Positions 39,201 to 54,200 of a DNA stretch of 64,000 nt are shown in pieces. Each line of letters starts with the position of its first letter. Positions within the stretch are counted from its first letter, which is position 1. The notes under the pieces are model-generated. The model did not search any database. It was not told where the DNA came from and saw only the letters and a list, made by a program, of their open reading frames with translations. This DNA is from Undaria pinnatifida (lineage: Eukaryota; Sar; Phaeophyceae; Laminariales; Alariaceae). Position numbers and translations under genes: made by a program. Where the stretch lies: the NCBI GenBank assembly GCA_012845835.1, contig JABAKD010000006.1:5448318-5512317 (forward strand), given 5' to 3'.

Positions 39201-42200
39201 GTGAGTGAGGAAGAGGTCGACAAAAACGCCATCCTCTCCTCGTTGAACGACCCGTCATTGTGTATCATCATCATCATTATCACCATCAACAGTATCGGCA
39301 TCGCCATCGTCATCACCCGCATCTACCATGATTACAACTACGACGATCATCATCGTTATCAGCACAATCATCGACATCTGCCATGATCATGATGCATAAA
39401 TCATCATAATTGCCATGACCCTCATCGTCACCACTGTTAATATCATCACCACCAAACTGTATGCTGGGGGTGGCCACCTTTTCGGGCGTGTGTGGGAAGG
39501 GCTTCTCCATGCCCCCCCCCCCCCCCCCCCCCTTCTCCACTCCTCCCCCCCCCTCGTTCTCCTTCTCTGCCCCCTCCTCCCCGATAACCACCTCCTCCTC
39601 CACCTCCCCCCACCCCTGCCCCTTTACTCCGTCTTATTTATCCTTCTTCTCTTTTTGTCTGCCTGTCTTTCTGTCCGTCTATCCGTCTGTTTATCTTCTT
39701 CCTCCCCCCCCCTCTCCTTCTCGTCCACCTCCTTACCTCATCGATGGTCCCGTGGAGAACAGCGTTCAGAGACCCGCCCCCCCCGTATCATAGCTACAAG
39801 CGCCTCCGAATCCACCTCCACCCTCGAAACAAAAACTCCTGCTTTATCTGCTTGCCTCTGTGGCGAAACACGATCTGAGCATCCCCCCTCTCCCCTCCCC
39901 CCCCTCTAGCTCGAAACGCTTCCGAATCCATCCTTCAAAACCCTCTCTCCTCCGCCTCGTCCACCTACTTACCTCATCGATGGTATCGTGGTGAACAGCA
40001 TTCAGAGACCCGTCTCCCCCATAGCTAGAGATGCCTCCGAATCCTCCCTCCAATCCCCCCGGAGGACGCGCCCACAGCGCCCAAACGGCCATATTGTCGT
40101 CCACGCAGGCGTCAACCATGGGTCCTGAGGGTCATCACCGAATATCAGATTTGTCCAAGATTGGGTTGGGATTGCGTTTACAGTAATCCACACATTAGAA
40201 CGCACAAAGAGGTCAAGGGACTGTTCACGCTTGACCCATTTCCAACTCCTATCATTATTCTAGTCTAACTCCAAGTGTTTTTATCCCAATGTCGGGATCG
40301 CCGTGCTAGAAGGGTTACCAACATGAAGAGCTCAATACCTCGCCCGAAGCATGACTTCGAAGGCGTTTCGTTCGCCCAACCGGACCAACGTTTCTACGCT
40401 CCATCACTAGTCCTACAACAAAATACACACTACAAAAACACGTCGTACCACCCCGATAATTCCACGCCTGAGGAGCTCAATTGGTCAGGTATACCCTTTT
40501 TTGGCCAGAAAAAAACAACCCCTACCGCGCGATGACTCCCACAAAAAAACGCAACCGCATTGTCCCCCAAAAAAGTGCATGCAAGACTAAAGGGTTTTAG
40601 ATTGACTCAAAATTGTGTTGACATTGGACAGGGGACCGTGACTACGGTGGTGGTGGTGGGGGGACATGTTAAGGGGGGCATGTGAACGGGGGCATGTTGG
40701 GGGAGGCGTGTTAATGGGGGCATGTTAATGGGGGCGTGTTAAGGGGGGGGGCATGTTAAGGGGGGCGTGTAAAGGAGGGCATGTTAAGGGGGGGCGTACT
40801 CATTTGTTGCTTGCCTTGAGTCATTTGACTATTGACCACGCATCCCCCTTGGCACGGAGCAGCGTTAGGGGGGTCACTCTTGGGGCCTTTTTTTTCGCAG
40901 CAGCTCGCGGTCACTCGCACAACCGAGACGGGTGCTACGATAGAGGCGCCCCGCGTTTTTTCTTCAAGATTCCTTACTCTGGGGGCTTAAGACCTCTTGA
41001 AGGCAAAAACTAGTTCGGAGACAAATAATAACTGCTATCGGGATGAAAAATCCCATGGCCTAGGTACACGACGAGAATCATTCTAAAATAAACGGGGCGT
41101 ATTTCCGACGATTTTGGGTTAAGGAGCCCCGTCATTCAGAAAAAAAAATTCGCCAAAAAAAGGTATACCTCTGTCGTAGCATGCTTCCTGACCCTCCTCA
41201 TCCTTTGCTACCTTGAGCTTCCGTGTTATTTATATTTCGCGATGTGAATCCGCTAGGGAATGGTGAGCCACGGCAGGCGCCAAAACAGTGCCCTACCTTA
41301 TTTTCGTCCGCGAGGTACAGAGTCAACTCGTGCGACTGGTGGCAATCCTGTAGAAAAAGCGGGGGTATATTAATAGCAAAACATCATCATAACATCCCCC
41401 CTACGACGCGTGGCACGATAGCGGTATAAACATACACACTGTACCTCTTTTTGTCCGAAGTGGTTTCTGAACGGCGGGGTTTCCTTAACCCAAAATCGTC
41501 GGAAAAAAAAACCCGACATTTTTTGTTTCGTTTTGTTTGCGTGGTCTTCGTTGATTACCTACGTCACAGGACCTATTCATCCGGTATCATAGCAGTTTTA
41601 GATTTTTCTAAATCAGGTTTTGGGCTAAGAACGATATGTCTTAACCTCCAAAACTGAGGAACCTCAGAAAAAAACGTAGGGCTACACCTTAACCTCCCCC
41701 ATACCCGTGCACATCTACCGTAGCACGCGAGTCCAGTCATCGCACGGTAGAGGTTGCACTTTTTGCGCCAAAACTTCCCTGGCCATAGAGTTCCTCACAT
41801 GAGGAACTACCGGTTAGTCATTGATCAAGGATTTTCACGAGTGCATACTGTGTTGTATTAGGACTGAGGCATAGAAACGTGGTCGGCTTGTGCGGACGAA
41901 TGCCTTCGAAGTCATTTTTCGGGTGAGATATTGAGCTCCTCATGTGCCGAGGTCAGAGACTTTCGGCCGCACCCCTACCGTACCGTGGGATGGCTCTGTC
42001 GCCTGGATCAGCGGTGGTAGCATTGCGGTTTGGGCTGGGATAAGGTTTTCGATAGGATATGGAGGCCCAAACGGGCAAGTTGGCATTTATGCAAGCATCA
42101 ACCGTGAGACCTGAGGGTCGATTGAAACCAACACAGGATTGGGATTGCCTTGCTTTCGATTGGGATCGCGTTTAGATTGGGGTTGGTGATAGGATTAGGG

Positions 42201-45200
42201 TTGGTCGGGTTTTTGGGTTGGGATTGTGTTTGTTGGGGACAGGGTTTTCGGGTTCGTGTTGGAACTGGTTTTGGTTTGGTTTGGGATTGGGAATGGGGTT
42301 AGGAGAGGACTGTTTGATTTGGGCTTGGTTAAGGATTTGGGTTCGTATGGTTTCGATTGTTTTTGCGCTATCTGTGTTGAGTTGCGTTGCAAAGTATACT
42401 CACCAGGTATCATCCATCGTGAACAAACTATGACCAGTATTTCAAGCACGTCAGCTGTGAGTTCGATCCATTGAAGGATGTATGCTTTATCCTTGCAAGC
42501 TGCGTGACGATGCGTGATACTCCGGTCGACCAAAACAGACTAAAAATAGAAACATGACACAAGAGTAGGTGGTAGTTTAGAACCGCGCTCACGTTCGAGG
42601 GGAAACGCTACTTAAATTTAGTGAGGGGCGAAAAAAAAACAGCATCAAAAAGGATAGGGGGACCATAGAGCGGCCCCGAGAGAGGTCCCTTCCATATCGG
42701 CGTCCCGTGTGAGACTTGGCATATCTGACACTTTGGGAACACATCACTGGGTTTCTCGCAATGTATGTGGCGTTTCGCAAGCGGGGGCCAGCCTATTGGC
42801 CCATTCTAAGGGGTCCCTTTTTTATTGTTGCGTCCACCTTAAGGGACCTCGTCCCATAAAGTGGCAATACAAACAGTGCGCAGGAAATTTAGGCCCCTCG
42901 TATAACGTTTATACTTATGCAGAGGTCCCTTAAAAGGGGCTACCTACTGTTATCACTGCGGTATCACCGAAATATGACACACAGGAGCGATTAAACCATA
43001 CCTGCATCGTTGGGCGCCGAGATGATTGCTCTGCGGTGAAGGCCGCTGACAGAAAGAGGGATGGCGAGCACAACATGGACAGGTAGGCCTGGCCGGACAA
43101 AAAGACAAGAAACAAAAAGTTAAAAAACAAAACAGAAAACGTACCAAGGAGGCAATGATATAGATAGTGTTGTAATGAAAAAGGGGACAGCAGTGAACAG
43201 AAAAAAAAGCACAACAGCAACAGCAGCAGGAACAACGACAACAGCAACAGCAGCAACGACAACCGCAACCACAACAGCAACAGCGGCGACAACAGCAACA
43301 AAAGCAACAACAACAATAGCAACAACAGCAGCAGCAGCAGCACCACCAGCACCAACACCACCATCATCACCACCACCACCACCACCACCACCACCACCAC
43401 CACAACTACCACCAACATCAACAAGAGCAAATGGCAAAAAGAAAACGAACTCCTAATTAAACACTACTGCGGACGAAAACTCAAAACTACTCCACGCACC
43501 TCCTTCTGCGGTGACCGCGGCAACGACCAGCCTCTCGTCGTTGCCGCTACCCTCCTGCCCGTTCATGGCAGACAGAAAGCATGCCGAGGCATCCACGTCC
43601 GCCGTCTGCGAACGAGGAAAAGAGGGGGGGGGGGGGGAAGAAAAATGAAAACTTAAATGTAAACATTGGAAAAACCACAACCCAACGGATTCAGATAAAA
43701 ACACACATAAAACATTGGAAAACCACACGAGCGAATAACAGGCGAAGTTTCTTCACCAAGGTCATACACCCCGTAGGGCGCGCGACCGAGGTATCATCAC
43801 CAGGATTGCGGGTGAGTACCGAAGTTTGGTCACGAAGTCACGCCAAAACAAATTCGGCAAACCCCACCTAGAGCCAACCGACGTGCTCGTCTACACCCGG
43901 AAACACCTTACCAACCACCTTTAACCCTTGCTCTAACCCTTACCTATACCCTTACCCTTACCCATACCTTTACCCTCACCCATTCCATATACCTATATCC
44001 CTACCCATACCCATACCCTGACTCGTACCCTCACCCATACCCTTACCCATATCCTCATTCTTTCTCATACCCATACCCTGAATCATATACCCATACCCTT
44101 ACTAATACCCTCAAGCTCACCTTTTCCCTTTCCCGTACGCTAACCCTTGCCCATACCCATACCCACGCCCTTACATAAACCCTCATCATAGCGCTTACCC
44201 ACACCCTACCAGATGCTGGTGAGACGTTTCGAGGTACTACCGCGGGTCGAATTTCCGGGGTACAGGAAAAAAACCACACGCATGTCTTGACTGCAAAATG
44301 AACCACACCAAGCCCAACCAAACCAATCCCAACCCAACTCAACCAAACCAAACCATCCCCACCCGACCCAACCCAATTCAACCCTAACCTGATGTTGGTG
44401 AGACGCTTCGAGGAACCGCCGCGCGTCGAACTTGTGGGCTAGCCCTAGGCCACGTCTAACGTCCGCCGGCGTGCTTGTCCACACTCGGAAACACCAGTCC
44501 ATGTGTAGCGTCAGAATCACTGCACAGTTATCCTGTTCATGAGGCGGTGGTGGTGGTGATGGTGTTGGTGTTGGTGGTGGTGTGGTGGTGGTAGAGGTGG
44601 TGGTGGTGGTGGTAGGCGGGGGGGGGGGGGGGGGGGGGGGATGGTGGTTGTAGAGTTGGCGATGGTAAGGACGCGGGGGGGGGGGGGGTGATGGTGGTGG
44701 TGGTGGTGGCGGTGGTGGTGGTGGTGGCGGTGATGGTGGTGGTGGTGGTGGTGGTGGTGGTGGCGGTGATGGTGGTGGTGGTGGTGGTGGTGGTGGTGGT
44801 GGTGGTAGTGGTGGTGGTAGTGGTGGCGGTGGCGGCGGCGGCGGTAGTGGTGGTGGTGGTGGTGGTGGTGGTGATGATGGTGGCGGCGATGGTGATGGCA
44901 GAGGAGGTGACGGTGGTAATGGAAAGTGGGGAAACGCGGAGACGGGCGGAGCGAGGGGGGGGTATGGAAAGTGGGGAAACGCGGAGACGGGCAGAGCGGG
45001 GGGGGGGGTGGTACTCATTTGTTAGTTGTCATTGTCATTGGACCATTGACCACGCACCCCTTTCGAGACGGTGCACCGTTCCTACTCCTAAGATAAACAC
45101 CTCCAACATTTGGGCGTTCATTACGCGTCTTCCATATGCTACATGGAAAAACTGCATATCCTATCCCCGTCCTACTTCGCTATTTGCGGCCACCAACTAT

Positions 45201-48200
45201 CTCCTAGGATAGCGATCGTTCTCTCGCTACTCTCTAGTCTACCAAGCTCTTCCATGTCACACACGTCTAATTTCCTCATCTCACAAACTCCTCTAACGCA
45301 TCCCGTTCCTCCTTGTCTATTTCACATTCTCCCACTATGTGAGTCCTCTCTCTTGTTGTGCCACACGGGCACATATTTGTAGCCACGTCCTCCTCCTCCC
45401 GACTACTTGTATATCTCTTCTTTCTGGTAGGTTCAGGTCCCCTACACGAAATCCGGGGGGTGGGAGGGGGTGGGGGGTGTACTCAGTTTTTGCATGGCCG
45501 TAGTCGTATGACTATAGACCCTCGCATCCCTACTATGCCGGGACGGAGCACTTCGGGTTTTCACCAACCAGGCAGATATTGCTTGCACCAAGCGCGAAGC
45601 GATGTGAGGTGTTCGGCGAGTCGCATGAAAGGTGAACTGCATCCTTCCAAGAACCGTTCGTAAGACGGGCTTCGGCATTGTGCCTACTTGCTTATGGATG
45701 ACAGCGCCAATGAGTAACTTCGTTTTCTGGTGTGGCCACTCCAGAGACTGCAATGGGTATTACTATGTTACTGCCTCGTGGGTGCCTTACCATATTCACA
45801 CTACGTGATGCGAACATTCCCCTTGTGCGGAGTTAGGGTTCACCATGCACAATATGATCTAATCCGATTACCATCATGGTGACCGCCAAAAGAAGAGAAA
45901 AACAAAAAAACGGTACCCTGGTTGTCTAGCTCACACAGCGACTGGCATATTTTACAGCGTCGTTGCCAACCAACGCCAACCCTAATATTCATATAATGTG
46001 TTACAGCGTCGGTGCCAACCGAGGCCAACTATCATATGTACATTTAGAAGGGGGGGGTAAAGGAGGGGGGGGGGGGGGGGGTAAAAAAACATGAAAAACA
46101 ATTAGATAGTCGCGCATACGAAGCAAGTACAAAAACAACTACGCATACACCAGTCAATAGCAAACACACATAACTCCTGTTTCAGAGCGCGCAGGCTTTC
46201 GTGCCAAAATGCCAAAATCGCAAAAAAAAGTATCCAAGTTGCAAACAAATAAACAAATAAACAAAGCATCCGCGAATAGTCTACGTACGAGGCATCAATG
46301 CGTGAAAAAACAATGAATAACAATATTAATAGTAAAAAGCATACAAAAATGTACCAGGTATAGATAGACTACTGCAGTTCTGTTATGTATGCATATCATG
46401 TGCCTCAGACGTGGAAATCAATCAGGGCTATTCGCGGGTCCGGTCACTCCTCGCGGGCCGACCTGGTCCGTGGGATTTGAACACCTCCCGACTCAACGCG
46501 ACCCGGTCTATGAGATATCAAACTCCTCATGACCCGACCCAACTCGACCCGCGAGATATGGAAAACCTCCTGATCCGACCCGACCCGACCAGACCCGCGA
46601 GATATGGAAAACCTCCTGACCCGACCCGACCCGACTCGACCCGCGAGATATGGAAAACCTCCTGACCCGACCCGACCCGACCCGCGAGATATGGAAAACC
46701 TCCTGACCCGACCCGACTCGACCCACGAGATTTGACCTCCTGACCCGACCCGCGGGTCGAATAATGACCTGAGGAAAACCTGCCACTAGGGTATTTGCGA
46801 GATGGCACATTTGGTTGGGCAGGAAAGCATAAAAAAAGCCAACAAACGTAATAACCCAACACCAATCCAACACAAGGAAAACAAAATGGTATCGTAGCGC
46901 TGGGTAAAAAGGGTCAATGCATGGGCACCGAAAACCGGGGACATTCGTTTCTCATCCCCGGGTTCGGCTCGATGTTTTTCTTTTTTTTTGGGGAAGATCG
47001 GCAAACTCTTCCGTTAACAATCTCACCTAATATCGTGTCTTAAGGCGCCGCGAAACGTGGTCAATCGCAATCGCAGACATCGTGCTCAAATCGCAATCGC
47101 AGACATTGTACACTGAACAATTGGAACACACCGGTTCGACTTACGTTTCAGACACCACAGCAACCATGTACCGCACTGGCTCTATCGACTCGAATACACA
47201 CTTTTTTTTTAGCTTTCGCGTTCACGCTCTTAGATATGAGCGATTTTCGTATAGGGTGGCTTAGGTGACATTAAGAGGGACATCTTACCTCTAAAGGGTT
47301 TTGCCGACTTAGGACAAGGTACGATGTCCTCTCGGCCAAATCGCATGCTTTGTGCGGCGTCATACTCACTCCATACGCGTATGAGTGTGTACCTGTTTTT
47401 GGGCCAAAACTGGCCAGGTATACAGTACCTGCTTTTGGCTGCTACTACCTATTGCAAAACCCTCGGTCGATCCGCTCCCTTCGATGGCAACTCTCATAAT
47501 TTTCTATTTTCGGCTAAAACGCCGTCCAGACTTCTTGGAAACCGCCGTAACGCCCCCCCCCCCCCCCCCCCCCCCCCAAGCAAAACAAAGTGGAGTTCCA
47601 CGTCAGGTCTTTGTCGCACACCGAAGAAGCCCCAGACACAATTTTTCGGTTCCAAAAATTGGGCTCGGGAAACTCCGGCAAAAACAATAATTGCGCTTCC
47701 CTGCAGGAAGGTCCCAACTCGTGCGGCTATCGTGCTGTACAGTCGTAGTCCCGCATTCGCGCGGTAGCCGCTAGTGCGGGAGCCCATTTTAGTGCGGTGA
47801 TGATGGCTGGTCATAACCTCGTCCTACTAGCAGAGTACCATAATATCACAGCCGGTCGCCCAGTGGCGTATCAGGTTATCCTCGAGCCTGGTATAGGTCA
47901 GTTTCGTGAGTTTGAATCCCCCCGAGTGCATACTCGTACAATTTCGTGAGGATTTTTCCTTGTGCACAAATTGACTTGCGGAAAGCGCGAGAGCGTGAGT
48001 TAGCAACACTCGATGAAAAATCGACGAGCAGTGGGATTGCTGAACCCTATGCGCGATACAAATTGAAGGCAAGAACCGGGGGGGAGAAGGGACGACACCT
48101 GTGACCACGGCTTGTTCAGAAGCTGGAAAGTGGTCATGTGTGTGACAAATAATATACCAGGTATATATTATAAAATAAAAATACACTCCAGCTGTGAGAT

Positions 48201-51200
48201 CGAATATTTTGTCGAAACTCATCTTTGCAAGCTGTGTGTGATACTCCGATCGCGCGCATTACGGGTTGTGTGTCCTCATTAAGGATATAGGTCGGCGACT
48301 CCCCTTGCAACTACAGTGTAGCTATCAGGGCCAACAGGGTGATGTTAGTCAGTCTGCGCGCGGAAACAATCAAACCCGTTTTTGAGGGGGACAAAATCTG
48401 ACAGCTGTGGAAGGAAATGCGTCAGTTTATCAAGTGAATCCTGCAAGTCGAATAACCGGTGAGGGAAGGTCGGAGTTTTAAGGACGTGGGGGCCTGGGTT
48501 TGATCAAGAGGGAGCGGGGGGCGGGGCGGCGGGGGGGGGGAACGGGCGGAGCAACTCAATCTGTGCGTGGAAACTATAAATCCTGTAAGGGGATAAATCT
48601 GACGGTTTTGGAAGGAATGCACCAGTTCATCATGTATATCTGCATATATATATCACGTGATAGTTTGGGCGTCTCTTATAGTGCGGGCATTGCCATTTGG
48701 CAAGGCACCACGCCAACGAGGGACCACTGGACTGCAGCGTACCTTTTCCAGCCAGAATCCAGTGATAGCGACGGCCTTCGCCACGCCCCCGCCCCCCGAC
48801 AGCGGATTCCATCCACTCTTCGCGCGTAACGTTTCTTCGCTCAAAGACGCCGCCTTTTCTCGTAAAACCCCATGAAACCCCACAGGCGAAACACGAAAAG
48901 CAAAAGAAAACCAGGGGAGGAGGGAGGGGTTTGTATATCGTATCATGTATGGCCGTTGTCCGTAGAACCACGGAGGGGGGGGGGGAGGCGGAAGGGGGGC
49001 CGGGGGGAGGGGAAGGGGGGGGGCGAAGGGGGGGGGGCGGGTGGGGAGGGTAAGGGGGGGGACACACAACATAATTGAGAGAGGGGTGCGGGGGGGCTAT
49101 AAAACCAATGCGATAGCTTTCGCTGAGAGCCTGAAAAGCAGCTTTTTTTAAGGTATTGCCCTGGAAAGCAGAAAGCCGTCAAGACACAGGTGGTAGGAGC
49201 TAGGAACTACAGGAAAGGGGCGACGTATTAGTTGGGAGGCCTGTGCGTACAGGAAAAACACGGGACGGCAAGGCATTTTCCAATAATTATTTATTGATGC
49301 TACAGAGTGGATACTGCAAGCTGTGTACACCGGCTGCGCATACGGTACTCACAACCGTACTACTGCACATACTGCTGCACATACTGCTGCACATACTGCT
49401 GCACATACTGCTGTACATACTGCTGCGCATGCCTGTCCGCCTACTCGTTCAACAATCTTGCTGTACATACTGTACGTACTGACTGTACACAGTGCACACT
49501 TACCGTGCATATTGAACATGCTGTGCATGCTGTACATACTGCTGTACATCCTGTGCATACCTGTTCGTCAGATTCTACGATGATGATGCGAACATACTTT
49601 TTTATTTACACACTGCATAGATGTTATATATATATTGGTGTGCATACCTGTCCATCTGCCCCTTCTACAACCATGACGTTCATAGTCTTTGTATACCAGC
49701 GATATTTCTTTCTACATACCGCACTACACGGTGCACACACTGCTGTGCATACCTGTCCGTCTGCTCCTTCTGCAATCACGGCGCGTACATACCGTTTTTT
49801 ACATACTGCATACTACATGCTGTACATACTGCTATGCATACCTGTCCGTTTGCTGCTTCTATAATCATCACGCGTACATACTTTTTTTTTTTTACATTCT
49901 GCATACTACATGCTGTACATGCTGCAGTGCATACCTGTCCGCCCGATCCTTCTACAATCATGATGGGTACATACTTAATTTTTACACACTGCAGAGTACT
50001 GCACATTGTACATGCAGCGCATTTTTTTTACATACTGCTTTGCACACCTGTCCGTCAACTCCTTCGATAATCCTGACGCAGTGCACGTTTCCATCGGCTC
50101 TTCCCACCACCAACATATCTCTGCAGGGAAAAAAAAATCAACAATAGCCACGACCAGGGTTGGTTGGGGTTGGGGTTGGGTTTGGGGTTGGGGTTGGGGT
50201 TAGGGTTGGGGTTAGGGTTGGGGTCAGTGCTGGGGTTGGGCCTATGGTTGGGGTTGGGGTTGGGGTGGCGGGTTAAGGTGGTGGTGATGGCTACACCAAC
50301 ACATGTCCGTAGATTAACGTAAAAAAAAGAAGCAACAAGGGTCGGTTGGGGTTGGGGTTGGGGTTGGGGCTGGGGTTTCCATTGGGGTTGGCGTTGAGTT
50401 GAGCTTGGGGATAGGGTGGTAGCGGTGGTAGGGTTGGAAATCGGGGTATGGGTAGGGGGTGGGGGTGGCGACGGCCGGTGGCGGTAGGACACACGCCCGG
50501 TACAGGTGCGCACCAATTATCTTTCCGAGGCTCCTGACCTGATGAGGATCAAGGCTATGGTAAGGGGGATACCCCCATTATTACGGCGGCCTCTCATACT
50601 ATATCATACTATCATATCACACATACTATCATACTATCATACTATCATATCACACGTGCTATCATAGTATCATAGTGTCATAATATCATAGTATAATACT
50701 GTCACACTATCATACTATCATGCCATCATACTATCATACTATCATATCACACACGCTATCATACTATCATACTATCACACTATCATACTATCACACTATC
50801 ATACTATCACACTATCATACTATCACACTATCATACTATCACACTATCATACTATCACACTATCATACTATCACACTATCATACTATCACACTATCATAC
50901 TATCACACTATCATACTATCACACTATCATACTATCATACTATCATATCACACATACGATCATATGCATATGTACCATTTTGCTTTTTTTGCCTAGTCCG
51001 TCCCTTTTTCTCCGCCGGCGCAGAGTTTTTTGGTGTGCTTTCTTCTGCAATGCGATCAGACTACCCGTCGGTATATTATCAGCCGTGTGCCGGGCTCATG
51101 GGACGTCCGTGGCGCGAGCTATGGCCGCGGAAAGCCGCCGAAACTGGCTCTATTTTGCGGGGTATGAGACACTTCTGTCCCCGAGCAACCACACACTAGA

Positions 51201-54200
51201 CGTATTTAAGCCTCGAGGTTAGGTCTTAAGTACTTCCAACTGGAAGAGCTAGGCCATTCGATATTTTCGCATAAAAAAAACACCACATGTCTAAAACTCG
51301 AAATAGTGGTCTCTTTCAGTACGCATAAAAAGAAAAGCCGAGGAAAGATCAAACTACTTGAAAATAGACTATGATATTTCTGCACTACTCCAGACGCAGA
51401 TGGCAAGACGAGGATTTATGTCATGAGTCAGCACATGAGTGGGTGGAAACTTCGAGAAAGACCCTCCCCTGCCCATGCTGTGCGAGCTTGAACAAACGGC
51501 CAAAACAAATAACTGGTGCCTGGCAAAAACATTGAGTGCTTCGTACTCCATACTCGCTTCATATGTAGGGTACCTCGCAGGCGTCTGCCGCCTTCGGTGT
51601 GCCTCAGTGTGGCAGTCAGTACAGCAGCACAGCAGGACTGGCCCTCAACCCGGTTCAATTTCCACCCTCGAAATGTAGGCATCCGCGGGAAAGAGGCAAC
51701 AGGGTTGTAAACTGCAGCAGCAGCTCCGGCCATGCGCTACGTCGGGCACAAAAACCAAACAAAAAAATGTGTCATCGAAAAATTACAGCCTCTCAGGACG
51801 AGAGAGCAGGAGCACGAGCGCGCGACGAACTATGTCAGAGTCCCAGTTCTCTGGCCGCAGAGAACGCCAGGGTAGGAGGAGTCTCGCGGGCGTTTTCCAC
51901 CGGCTAGTTGTGCTGTAGTTGGGTTGGCTGTTGGGGTGCTGGTTGTCTGTGTGTTGTGCTGTGTTGTTTTGTTTTGTGGTGTGTTGTGTTGTGTGTGCGC
52001 TCGATCCTCGTGAATGAACAAGGACTCCTTTTCAAGTAATAGTACGTAGAGGCATGCCGCTCCACGAGAGTGGGTCGCCTCTGACCACCGCCAACGTTTC
52101 TGATGGTGTTGTACACGCAGGTTGATTAACCCGGGTTGGGGATACACCAAGCGGCTTGCTAGGTTGAGCGTTGCAATTACTGCGTGGGTGTTGTGCTGTG
52201 CTGCTGCTGCAGAGTGTCTGATGTTTCCTCGAGCTTTTGTCGTCTGAAATGCTGTTGTTTGCTGGAAAATACTCGGAAAATTGCTTCAAATATGCACTTG
52301 GGCCAAAATGTGCCCAAGTGCATATTTTGGGAAAATCCACATCTCACCGTGGTCTGCCGTGGTCGTTAGGTCGATAAAATAGACCTATTTTTTAGACATT
52401 CAAAACACGATAGGGCTTAATTTGGTTTAGAGCCAAAAATATAGGCATATCGTCAGGCTTAAATACGTCTACTACACACACGGTGGAACTTTAGTCCTCG
52501 CACGTACATCGGGGTCGCATCAAAATGTATTTGCGAGAGAATTTTCCCGCACTGCTAGACGCGGGCGCGGTGTATATGTACCCGCTGCAACGACGTGAAC
52601 TATGTCATTACTGTGAGTTCTCCCTCACAATTGACACGGTGGTTACCATACAGCAGTAGCGAAACCTGTATAAAGAGATATAAAGTAGCAACACAACTCA
52701 AGCAAAAGTAACGATGTGCACACAACAGACCATATCGGCAACAAACATCGGTATAAACTGTCTACGATCACAGCAGCAGCAAGCAACCGCAGAGAGCGGC
52801 AATAATATATAGATCATAAAAAATCAAATTTTATTGAGAACGGGATTTTTTTCTGGATGGACCGAGGAGAATAAATACACAAGACCTTTACTCTCATCAA
52901 AAGAACATACACAGCGGATTTACAATAGAGCACCACCAGCAAGCAGCACGTAGTCCATAGACTCTAAGAGTTGATTGTCATATGAGCAACGACGGGAACT
53001 ATGTCATTACTGTGAGTTCTCCCTCACAATTGACACGGTGGTTACCATACAGCAGTAGCGAAACCTGTATAAAGAGATATAAAGTAGCAACACAACTCAA
53101 GCAAAAGTAACGATGTGCACACAACAGACCATATCGGCAACAAACATCGGTATAAACTGTTCAACTGTTTAAGCGCGCGGGGAAAAATACTGGACACAGA
53201 AAACACACAACAAATTGACACCAATGATTCCTCTAACAGCAGCGACAGCAGTACAAACCCATCAGACAGCGAAAATGATCAAGACAACAACAGCGGCAAC
53301 AATAACAATTCTGGTCAATGGTCCATTATTCCCGAGATTGGTGATGGTGCATGTTTATTAAGATGTATCTCGCGTCGTGTGCACAACAACCCAGCTTTAC
53401 ATCACATCGTCCGTGCACATATTATTGCCCACATCACAACCAATTTGTACACCGTTATCCCAGGATCAGGTTTCAAAACTTTCCACGACAGCATCTTAGC
53501 TGGAGCAAATCAAGAACTTGTGGAAGTCGCTGGATCTCAACCTACAGTAACTACATATTCGAGTGTTGAAGAGTATCTCCACTTCATGTCACAGCCTTAC
53601 GCATATGCTACAAACGTAGAATTAATTGCTGCCACGCAGTTATAAGGAGTGGACTTTCGAATAACTTATCACACCGAGCCTCAGCAATATCCCAACCCTC
53701 CTCCTCCAAATGTCTGTGATATCTTATATTATCCACATTCATTCCACTACGCATCCCTCCGATATACACCTTCTGCATAAATACTTCATCATCAGTTGTA
53801 GTCATTCGACTTGCGTCGCCCCCGGGAGGCACGTGTCCACCTCCCGAAGGGGAACCTTGTACTATCATACCATCATACTATCACGCTATCATACTATCAT
53901 ACTATCATATCACATATACTATCATACTATCATACTATCATACTAGACTATTATACTATCATACTTTCATACCATCATACTATCATACTATCACGCTATC
54001 ATACTATCACATCATCATACTATCACACTATCACACTTTCATACAATCACACAATCATACTACCATACTATCATACTATCATACACGCACGAGGTGATAC
54101 CGTACGTCACTGACGGAAACACGTTGGGCGAATAGTTTTGGCGCGGCATCTATATAGCTAGCCATCCCATGTGGGATTAATACCGTAAAATTAAAACAGC

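Noticed and set aside
51428-51733. Candidate exon linking NUP160 exons 3 and 4
   Set aside because: The minus frame is open, but neither a convincing acceptor-donor pair nor the required phase was found.
52587-53160. Miniature LTR retrotransposon (TRIM) made of the 175-bp direct repeats
   Set aside because: No TG...CA ends, no primer-binding site or purine tract in the 224-bp interior and no target duplication. A segmental duplication of the OTU 5' region fits better.
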